The notes beneath the pieces were generated by a model. It saw only the letters and a program-made list of their open reading frames with translations, was not told the origin of the DNA and ran no database searches. Position numbers and translations under genes: made by a program. Below, piece by piece: positions 26,180-35,124 of a DNA stretch of 64,000 bases (positions are counted from its first letter, which is position 1; every line of letters starts with the position of its first letter). The stretch spans positions 496,501 through 560,500 of the forward strand of contig BSBK01007035.1 of the NCBI GenBank assembly GCA_027943335.1, written 5' to 3'. Origin of the DNA: Chamaecyparis obtusa (lineage: Eukaryota; Streptophyta; Pinopsida; Cupressales; Cupressaceae).

Positions 26180-27170
26180 CAATCATTATCTATTGAAGAA
26201 AAAGAAGAGTTCACGAGCTTCTTTCAGAGAAAGAAAATAAAATTTGCATGGACCTACTCTGAAATGCCTGGATTAGACCCCAATCTAATCATGCATCATT
26301 TGTCCATTGCACCAGGTATCAAACCTATTAAATAGAAGCTACGAAAGATGCATCCACACGTAGTGCTTTTGGTTAAAGAAGAGCTAGAAAAGCTTCTTAA
26401 GGCTGGTTTCATAAGAACTATTGATTATGCAGAATGGATTTCAAACATTGTTCCAGTCACTAAACATGATAAATCCATTCATGTGTGTACAAATTTTAGA
26501 GATCTAAATAAGGCATGTCCAAAAGATGACTTCCCACTGCCTAATATTGATATGATAGTTGACATGACAACAGATTATGAGATGTATTCCTTGATGGATG
26601 GCTTTTCTAGCTATAATCAAATCAAAATTACACCAGAAGCTCAAGAAAAGACTGCTTTTACATGTGCCTGGGGCACCTTTTGCTGGAATGTCATGCCTTT
26701 TGGGCTTAAGAATGCTGGAGCAACATATCAGAGAGCTGTTACTACTATCTTCCATGATATGATGCATAAAATGATGGAGGATTATGTGGATGATACTTTA
26801 GCCAAAAGCATGCTGCAAAGAACTCATCTCATAGATTTGGGTCCCATCCTTGACCGCTTGGAACAATTTAGTCTCAGGCTTAATCCAAAGAAATGTTCTT
26901 TCGGTGTTACTTCTGGGAAACTCTTGGGTTATATCATTTCAGCTAAAGGCATAGAAGTTGATCCTGAAAAGGTGCAAGTTATTATGGACATGCCTCCACC
27001 CAAGAATATCAGTCAAATGAGAGGATTACAAGGAAGGCTACAATCTATCTGGCATTTTATTTCACAGTTGGCTAACAAGTCACAACCATTTACTAAAACT
27101 TTGCATAAGAATGTGACCTATGAATGGAATGAGGAATGTGACAAGGGACTTACTCAAATAAAATAGTATC
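26180..27170 (+). pseudogene. rt: Tat reverse transcriptase
   Basis: The longest intact stretch is 272 codons (26348-27166). In order it shows EELEKLLKAGFI, the fingers motif FRDLNKACPKDDFPLPNID, MDGFSSYNQI, VMPFGLKNAGATYQR and the catalytic YVDD at 26783-26794. The thumb side follows (LNPKKCSFGV, GKLLGYIIS) and the connection region GLQGRLQSIWHFIS. All three catalytic Asp are present, yet upstream TAG stops (26162-26164, 26333-26335) and the stop at 27164-27166 kill the ORF. RT copies element RNA into DNA in the particle. Confidence 0.95.
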
Positions 27171-27620
27171 TTGCTAATCCACCTATATTGATGCCTCCTA
27201 TTCATGGGAAGCCACTTATACTATACATCTCAGCAACAAACACATCCTTGGGTGCTCTCCTATCTCAAGAAGATTAGAACAATAATGAGAGAGCCATATA
27301 CTATATCAGTAGAATATTGGTTGCCTATGAAATGAATTACTTTGTCATTGAGAAGGCTTTTTTAGCAGTGGTATTTGCTTCTCATAAGTTGCGGCATTAT
27401 ATGCTAGCTCATACCACAAGGCTTATTGCAAAAATTGATCCACTAAAGTACCTACTAAGCAAGGCTGCCCTCACGGGTGGATTAGCAAAATGGGTAATGA
27501 TACTTAGTGAATTTGACATTGAGTATGTGGAAAGAAAAGCTATTAAGGGACAAGAAATTGTTGATCAGCTAGCGGAGGCTCCTTTGAAAGATCACCATCC
27601 TTTGAGTATTGAATTCCCAG
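27171..27620 (+). pseudogene. rnaseH: RNase H (Ty3/gypsy type) of the Tat element
   Basis: After the RT stop the frame continues through ILMPPIHGKPLILYISATNTSLG, where the first catalytic Asp position reads Ser (ISAT), and a TAG at 27277-27279. Then come the EKAFLAVVFASHKLRHY helix, ...YLLSKAALTGGLAKW and EFDIEYVERKAIKGQEIVDQLA. This matches the first RNase H domain of Ty3/gypsy pol, which removes the RNA strand after copying. Loss of active-site residues in this first domain is known in elements with a second RNase H. Confidence 0.85.
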
Positions 27621-28070
27621 ATGAATCCATCATGCTTCTCACACATCAATCTTGGAGCATGTTCTTTGATGGATCATTCACGCAACAAGGATCCGGTGTA
27701 GGCATTCTGTTTGTTTCACCTCAAAGATATTCATTGCCAAAAGCATATAAAATGTTGTTTCCCTGCACAAACAACATAGCTAAATATGAAGCTCTCATTA
27801 AAGGAAAGAAGATAGCCCTTGAATGGCATGTGGATGACCTCAAGGTCTTTGGAGACTCGCAGTTAATCATCAATCAAGTCAACGATGTCTACCAAACTAA
27901 AGATGACAAACTAATACCTTACAAATGGATGGTGGATGATCTTAAATAGTACTTTGCACACATTTATTTCTAGTAGATTCCAAGGGTAGACAATAAAGTA
28001 GTTGATGCAATGGCCACTCTTGCTTCAATGTTACAAATGCCAGAAAATGACTTCAGACATGAGTTCCTGG
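27620..28070 (+). pseudogene. aRNH: Second, archaeal-like RNase H (aRNH)
   Basis: A second RNase H fold follows directly. Its motifs are MFFDGSFTQQGSGVGILF with the first Asp near 27668, NNIAKYEALIKG with the Glu near 27790, VFGDSQLIINQV with an Asp near 27856, and RVDNKVVDAMATLAS with the last Asp near 28003. These are the DEDD positions of the archaeal-like class. An additional aRNH between RNase H and integrase is the diagnostic feature of the Tat lineage. Stops at 27947-27949 and twice just after break the frame. Confidence 0.9.
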
Positions 28071-28119
28071 TGGAGGCATTACACTACCCTACCTATGATA
28101 TTCCTAAATCCAGGATGAC

Positions 28120-29403
28120 CTGTTAAGTCATTGGACATGATTCATCCCACTACCACCATATCTTTTCCTACCTTCATGACTAGATCATTCCTGACACCTA
28201 TACCCAAAATGAAAAGCATCACCTCATTCGTACTCCTTCACGGTATGTCCTCATAGAAAATGACTTGTATAGAAGGGGTCTAGATGGTACCCTCCTTAGG
28301 TGCTTAGAACCCGATGAGTCCAAATGTGTGCTAGCTGAGGTACATGAAGGTATCTGTGGGTCTCATTCTAGTGGTCTGACATTAGCCCAAAAACTTATTA
28401 GAGCTGGTTATTACTGGCCGGACATGGAAAAAGAAGCTATTTGATATGCCAAGACTTACAAGAAATGCCCATTTCATGAGAATCTAATTCATGCTCCTAC
28501 TCATGAACTTAGTCCTCTCATCAGTTTCTGGCCATTTCAGCAATGGGCCTTCGACTTAGTTGATCAAATACATCCTTCCTCTTCACAAGGGCACAAGTTC
28601 ATCATCACAGCTATTGATTACTTTACCAAGTGGGTTGAGGCAATGCCTCTAGCTGTAGCTGATGGCAAGACCATTGCTATGTCCATACTGAACTATATCA
28701 TTTGCAGATATGGTATACCCTCATCTATTATCATTGACAATGGGGGACAATTCAAAAATAAGGATCTGACAGACTTATGCACTAAATTCATAATTATTCA
28801 GCATTGGTCATCTATCTATTATCCTCAGGGTAATGGACAAGTAGAGGCTTCTAATAAGACAATTTTGAAAATCTTGCACCGAATAGTTCATAAATATGGT
28901 AGAGATTGGCATCTGCAGATTAATCTGGCTTTGTGGGCCTACAAAACCAGTATCCAAACACCAATGGGGGCCACTCCTTTCACCTTAGTTTATGGAGTAG
29001 AGGCAGTATGACCATTGAGGTTGAGATTCTGACATTGTGAATCTCTCTAAAGGGCCTCATCATTGATGAAGAAAATAGAATATCCCAGCTTCAAGAGCTT
29101 GACTTACTTGATGAATGTTGAAAGGTGGCGTTCGATCATCTAAGATCATACCAAAAGAGGATGTCTAAAGATTACAATAAGAAATTCAGACAAAGAGAAT
29201 GCCAAGGGGGTGATCTCGTCCTGAGAGAGAACCCCAAAAATCAACAGCAGTGAGTTCAGAAAGGGAATTTTGAACCAAACTGGCTTGGTCCGTATGTCAT
29301 TACTGTAGCATTTGGGTCTGGCACTTATCGAGTCTCCACCACTGAAGGAGAGAAAATCAAAGAGCCTATCAATGCTCTTCATCTAAAGAAGTTCTATAGT
29401 TGA
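28120..29403 (+). pseudogene. int: Tat integrase
   Basis: The HHCC region spans about 28345-28490; its first Cys is replaced by Tyr (TYKKC). The catalytic core follows, with Asp in FDLVDQ near 28557, Asp in IIDNGGQF near 28738 and Glu in NGQVEASNK near 28845. A 122-codon intact piece covers 28643-29011. After a frame change the C-terminal domain reads NWLGPYVITVAFGSGTYRVS and ends HLKKFYS with TGA at 29401-29403, giving the pol end. Integrase inserts the cDNA into the host genome. No chromodomain follows, in keeping with Tat. Confidence 0.92.
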
Positions 29404-29509
29404 GACATTCTCGGCATGCTCATGTACATACTTATTGGTCCTGAAAAAAATCCAAAAAAATGATATATTGCAAAAATCCTAAAAATTGCAAAATGTCTTG
29501 AAAAAATGA

Positions 29510-29930
29510 TCATCTTAGTGAAAACTTGGTAAATAGGCACTTTGATGTATCTATTATCTTGGTGAAAACCTGGTAAACAGGCACCTTGATAATAATAAAA
29601 AAAAATAGAAAACTGAGAAAATACAAAAAAAAAGAAGAAATATTCAAAAATACAAAAAAAGAGAAAAAGAGAAAAAGTACAAAAAAATTGAAAAAGAAGA
29701 AAATGTGCCATTGATGAAAACCTGGTAAACAGGCGTCATGGTAGCAAAAATAGAATCTCTGCCAAGATGGTGAAAACCTGGTAAACAAGCATCTCTTTTT
29801 TTCTAAAGCTACATCTCATCTCAACGTTGCTTGGCTTTTAGTTTCCTGCTTTAGTTCGCTTTCCCGCTTTCCTGCTTTAGTTTGTCTCCTACTTTTAGCT
29901 CATTTCCTGCTTTAGTTTTCTAGCTCATGC
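29510..29930 (+). repeat. Short repeats just after pol
   Basis: GTGAAAACCTGGTAAACAGGC recurs in diverged form at 29518, 29562, 29714 and 29770, with irregular spacing filled by A-rich sequence. Next, TTCCTGCTTTAGTT occurs near 29843, 29869 and 29903. The long Phe-rich minus-strand frames here come from A-rich spacers and are not genes. Confidence 0.8.
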
Positions 29931-30060
29931 TCTTGCCTTTAGTTGTCTTCAAGATTTTCCTCAACTCTTCATGGATTGGAACTAGTTCATACTTGGGGGC
30001 ACCTTCCTGGTCTAGGGGGCATTGTCCTATTGCTTTCAGAAGTTTTGTTTGTGCATCAGT

Positions 30061-30475
30061 CACCAATGATTCCCTCTGCGTCTGCCTGCTGATGCCTAGC
30101 TACTTTGAGATTTCTCTCCTCGAGGATCTCTCATGTATCATTCACCAGTGGTTCTCACTATGCCTACCTACTGATACTTAGCTTTTGTTCAAACCTCTCT
30201 CTTTTGGGATCTCTTCCTTACAACAGTCACCAATGGTTCTCATTGCATTTGCCTGCTAATGTTTTGCTTGCATTTTATTCTCTCTTTCAAGAATCTTCCT
30301 TGTATCAGTCACCAGTGGTTGTCACTTCATTTTCCTATTGATACTTGGTTCATGCTCCAATATCTTCTTGAGACTTTGTCTCTCACGACGGTCACTAGTG
30401 GTTCTCACTGTGTCTGCCTGTTGTTGCTATCCTGTCGAGACTTCGAATGTTGTTTGCTTCCGATTCGACTTCAAT
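30061..30475 (+). repeat. Five-copy tandem repeat, about 83 bp
   Basis: The block CACCAGTGGTTCTCACT followed by TGCCTGCTGATGCTTAGCT and a CTCTCTTGAGGATCTTCC segment starts at 30061, 30143, 30228, 30310 and 30393, a period of 82-85 bp. Copies differ by roughly 15-25%, so the array is old. It lies between pol and the antisense PMD gene of the Tat element. The overlapping 63-84 codon frames across it are by-products. Confidence 0.88.
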
Positions 30476-30479
30476 TCGT

Positions 30480-31830
30480 TTGAACACACATGTAAATTGA
30501 AACTAAAAATTAACTTTGTGTTCCTCTGAAGCATGCTTTTTGTTCTTTCACTTTATCATTTCCCCTCAAGTGAATCTAAGTCATCTTTCTTGACTGAGAA
30601 ACGCGAAGACTGGGGGCATGATCTTTCCTTTGCTTTCTGTTTGCTGGTTTAGTTCCAATGATCCAAAGAATCTATCTAAGAGGGGTGTCCATCTGTAAGA
30701 GCCTTCATCTCATATTGGATGGCCATGCATACCTTGAATCCTTTTATATGGACACTTTGGTGAGGTTGGTTCTTCTCCTTGTCTGTTTTGAGTGACTTCT
30801 TTCTACTACAAGTAAAATTGCTAACGCTTGTCTTACGAAGTGAATGTAAGGCTCACTGTGAGCACTCTTTGGAAAAAGAAGGAACTCTTGCATGTTTGGT
30901 GTGTTTGTTCACAAGCAACATTCAGGTCATTCTAGCAATTGTGCTTTGATTCTTATGTTAACTTGCTAAATCAAAAGGAATAGGTGTTCAGTTAATTCTA
31001 GCTTCTTGTGCCTTAATGCTTACACCTCATTCTGACAAATCTAAGACTTACGTCATATTCATATTCTCATAATTGAAATGTTAGTGAGGATTGTATGACA
31101 TCTTACGATTGTCCCATGCTTAAATGAACTCGATGATGATAAATACAGTGAGTCCAACAACCAAGTCCTAAGGCTTGCATTTTCATTCTAGGCTTGCATT
31201 TAGCGTAGGCTTGCATGTTCATGCTAAGCTTGGATTTGAGATGATATCTTGTTACTCTCTTGATTTCTTTCTATTCATCAAAGGTTCTCATCTTTTGTCC
31301 TAGTTTCATCTTGGCTACACAAGTGTCCAGTCCTCACTCTCGATCTTTGACACGTAATCTTTTTGATTAGTACCTATCATATATTGCGATAATCCTACAT
31401 GAGATGATTAGTACCATATACATTACATATTCATTGCATTTCCATTTCATTTCCATTTGCATCCATAAATTCATTTGCATCTACATATACATGGGCATCC
31501 ACTATAAGCATAACTCAAATCATACATTACACATATGCATACATTCTATCCATCTATCACTGCATTTTCACATTGCATCATCATAAAAATAAAACATGTG
31601 CATCCATTATAAGCATAACTCAAATCATACATGTGCATTTCATACATTTCTATCCATACATCTAAGCATATAAAAACATCTCATAAACATCAATATCAAA
31701 GCAATATAACAACAAGTACAATGATATCAAACTATTGATCTCATCTATATATCTCGAATAATGTCATGTACAAAAGAGGAGGTGCTACTCGAGCACAATA
31801 TAAAATATGGACTACAATGTACAAGTATAT
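30480..31830. other. Non-coding spacer of the Tat element, CAT-rich
   Basis: No coding sequence recognised. From about 31420 to 31740 the sequence is rich in CAT/CATT words. It holds a direct repeat of GCATCCACTATAAGCATAAC followed by TCAAATCATACAT at 31494 and 31592. This is where transcripts of the antisense PMD gene would end. Confidence 0.6.
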
Positions 31831-31839
31831 CAAGAGTGC

Positions 31840-34238
31840 TAACTAGGTCCCACACCACTTGGAGGAGGTGGTGGCAATGGTCTCTGGGGAAGGGGCATCG
31901 ACCACTATGGAGGTGCCTGCTGAGTGGGTGCCTATGGTGCCTGGGGTGCCTACTGTGGTGGGGCCTATGGTGATTCCTGTGGGGGTGCTAGTGGAGGTGC
32001 TTGTAGAGCTCTAGCATAATTAGAAAAAGGTGGTACCTTCTCTGACAGATCTGGAATGACCCTATAGTAAGCTGCATAGTAGTAAGCTGCCTGAGCAGCC
32101 TCAAATCTGGTCTCAATCCTCGATCATCCTAGCTCCTCCCGTAGCTTCTTGATCTCGGCGTCCCTGTCAGCTACTCAGGTCTCCTCCCTGATGACTTGAG
32201 TATGGTAGTCATCACACTCCCGCTGGACCTATCATACCCTCTCATGGCTCTTCTTGAGAGCCTCCTGCAGCTGAGATGTACCTGCTCCTGTCAAAATGTC
32301 AGGCAGTCCAATATCATCATCCAGACATGCCTGCTATGATGAATCACCTATCCGCTGCCTGGTGGACCTCTACTGGGCCCCACTACTCCCAGCTCCCACA
32401 TCTGAGCCCATCATCCTAGTAGGGATGCTAATCTATCCTGCTCAGGGTCTCAGTACTCTTTGTTGCTGCTGTCCCTACTGTACAGCCTGCTAGCTTGGTG
32501 GCTACTAATCTGGTGCCTGCTTCTACTATGCAGGCTGCTACTGTGCCCCTATACCACCAGGATCTATAAACCTTACATGAGGGCATGCAATCAACTGATC
32601 CTTGTATGTAGGTGTCACTCCTACATTGGTGAAACCCACCATGTAATCCCACTGCACTGCTAGAATGCATGCCTCTATAGCACACTACCCTGGATCTAAT
32701 CTAGCATGCCATCCCTTCTTCTCCTCATCAAAGAAGTGGGCATAGGGCCAGTACTACTGTGATATGTCCTGTTGCCTACCAAACTGGTGCAGGATGGGGG
32801 TAACAAGGAATTGCTCAATGATGGTGACACTACGTCCAATCAGTGGATGAGATATAAACATATGCGAAAGCTCTCTCTAAGCATCATCCCATGGCTCAGT
32901 AGCCACCCAAGGTCTCCATACTATAACTTCCATTTCATCTAGCTATCCTCTCCACTACTCCATCTTACCCAATAGAGGCTGGGTCATCAGACCTACGTAC
33001 CTATAAATATAAGGCTCAAGATGCTATTGTGTGTCATGATAAATAGGCCTACAAATAGGGAGATGCTCCCAGGCCCAGATCTGAAGAATGAAGACTCCTG
33101 TCACCATCGTCCTCACACCGTGATATACTATCTCATGCATCTCATGATACATGTGGGCTAACATACACTTGCCCCATCTGAACTTGATGGCTCACCTCTC
33201 TAACATCCTCCACAGCATCATGCCGCAGCCGCACTCTAGACCATGTTGACCTCGATCTGGAACAAGGTAGCATCTCAGAAACATAGCAAGAACAATGGAA
33301 AATGGATGAGCGCTGCCATGCCCACTGATCAAATCATCCTAAGAGATGGCTCGGCCCATCACTAGATCATCCTCAAGGCTACTGTACCCTGCTGTGACTA
33401 TGTCTCATACTCTACTTGAGCACCATGGACTGGTATCTGCAGGATCCTGTATACATCCTCAAGAGTCACAGTCATATCCCCAATCAAAAAGTGAAAAGTG
33501 TTCATCTTTGAATGGAAAAACTCTACCAATGCACCAAGATGACCGTGATTTACCTGAATGTCAAGTAAATCACGCAAGAATCCCAAACTGAGTCCCTCAA
33601 TATGAGCACTCTCTACATATGTTAGTCTCTGCACTAGGGTGGTAATCACAGGATGGTGCGTCCTGAAGGTGACATCAGGGAAGTCAACCTGCAAAGCAAG
33701 TGATGACATTGGATCAGTATCTTGATATGATGGCTTTTAAACACAACAACAATAAATGCAACAAGACATCTATCTTAGACATGGCTCTGTGATGCTATAC
33801 TTGTTTGATTTTATGCAAATTTGACAAATTTTGGAAAAAGACTTCAAACTTTGTAGTAGCTTTTCACACAGGGAAACTATTTCCTCATGCGAGATAGGAC
33901 TTGACCTTGTGCGAACTGCTACAATCTTGCGCAGGACCACCTTTCAGCTCGCGCGAGCTTCCAAACAGAGCCCGCCCGAAGAAGACCTAACTAGCACGAG
34001 GAAAATACTTCCTCACATAAGGGGAGACCTAGGACGACATGAGGAAACTACTTCCTCATGTGAGATTGGAAGAACATGACCTAAAAGTTATCAAATCTAC
34101 CCTAAATTAACCTAAAAAATAGTACGAATTGAAATACAAGGAGGTTTATCGACTACTTACAGGTGCGTCATACTCCGTTGGTCAGGCCTATCATCAGGAG
34201 TGCTCAAATTAGTGTGTATGTAGTGGAAGATCCTCCAT
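31840..34238 (-). pseudogene. Antisense gene with plant mobile domain (PMD) inside the Tat element
   Basis: Read on the minus strand, a TATA box (34308-34315) precedes an ATG at 34238 by about 70 bp. A 26-codon first exon ends in a GTAAGT donor (34160-34155); a matching TTTGCAG acceptor ends the intron at 33689. The second exon carries the plant mobile domain: a YVES..IEG..LGFLRDLL segment, FHFLIGDMTVTLEDVYRIL near 33492-33436 and IPVHG. After a frameshift come ILQIWAWEHLPICRP near 33080 and ...WRPWVATEPWD near 32900. Towards the C-terminus are a charged helical stretch (AEIKKLREEL near 32140) and an APP/Q-rich tail (32000-31850). PMD proteins are a transposon-linked plant family; cellular members (MAIN/MAIL1) act in silencing. 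Stops are frequent and all fit C-to-T change. Confidence 0.85.
33689..34160 (-). other. Probable intron of the antisense PMD gene
   Basis: The 472-bp segment starts GTAAGT and ends TTTGCAG on the minus strand. It joins a 26-codon first exon to the PMD exon in phase. The ATG at 33709 often taken as a start lies inside it. The intron also holds the cluster of near-palindromes (33880-34065). Confidence 0.6.
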
Positions 34239-34307
34239 TTCTCTCTCAAAGCTCAAAATCACAAGAAGACGAAGGTGAATAATGAATTGAAAATGACCCA
34301 TCTGGGC

Positions 34308-34315
34308 CTTATATA
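34308..34315 (-). promoter_or_regulatory. TATA box of the antisense PMD gene
   Basis: TATATAAG on the minus strand (in the context GCTATATAAGGCCC) lies 70 bp upstream of the ATG at 34238, a normal distance for a plant pol II promoter. It points away from the right LTR, so transcription would run against the element's own RNA. Confidence 0.65.
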
Positions 34316-34847
34316 GCTTTTGACCTAATTTTCAAAGTGCTCCATTTTGTGCAAAAATTGCACCCTTAGCTAAATTGACTGCTCTGAATCCATTTTCAAG
34401 ATCGAAATCAAAATCTAACATCTCTAGATAGCTCGAAATTGCATTTTAAATTTTGGGATCCTTTGGGATTGGACACTTGTGCAGTCAGCCTTCTGGCATC
34501 ATCTTCCTACCAGACCCTCATCTTTGCATCATGTTCTCAAGATCTTTTCTCTTTTCATCAAAGTCAACCATGGTCAACCATGGTCAAAATTGGTCAACAG
34601 GACCTCTGCTTTACTCTGATTTTCTTCTGTAGCTTCTCGAATCTAGTCTAATTGCTTCTTCTCTGCAATCTCTTGTTGTCAATCATCCTTTCGATATGTC
34701 ATCTTTTGATTTCACTCCCAAGGGGGTAGGATGATTGCATCATTTGAATCTCATTGAATCAATTCTTGAATCATTCTGCTCTGAATCATCAGTTCTCATT
34801 GCTAGGGGCATCCTGATGCCTTGCATCTTGCTATCTGGTCATCTATC

Positions 34848-35124
34848 TTTTAGGTATCTGAGCAATCTAACTTGGATCCTCAGGAATCAAGCTTTGTGCT
34901 AGAGATGGTTCTCAAAATCTTTTAGGTATTGGGGTAATCTAACCCTAATCCCTGGTAGTCAAGCTTCATTCTAAAGATGGCTCTCAAAATCTCTCTTAGA
35001 CTGTTATTTGGGCAATCTAACCCAGGTCTCAGAGGGCTAAGCTTCATATTGGGGCAATCTAACCCTGATTCTGGAGACAGTCCTAAGTTTGCATCTGAAT
35101 CTCATTTTGGGCATTGGGGCAACG
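34848..35124 (+). repeat. Irregular tandem repeat, interrupted by an insertion
   Basis: GGGGCAATCTAACCCTG-type blocks occur at about 34863, 34935, 35013, 35055 and 35120, and again at 38900 and 38952 beyond the 3.7-kb insertion, each with AAGCTT or CTCAAAATCTC context. The array lies in the 3' untranslated part of the Tat element. Confidence 0.8.

Noticed and set aside
29394..29788. Phe-rich minus-strand ORFs of about 100 codons, membrane-protein-like
   Set aside because: They arise from A-rich spacers between short repeats; hydrophobicity is a by-product of poly-A composition.
33398..33709. Start codon at 33709 for the PMD ORF
   Set aside because: The ATG and next codons precede a TTTGCAG acceptor. 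An upstream TATA, ATG and GTAAGT donor make an intron more likely, so the ATG is taken as intronic.
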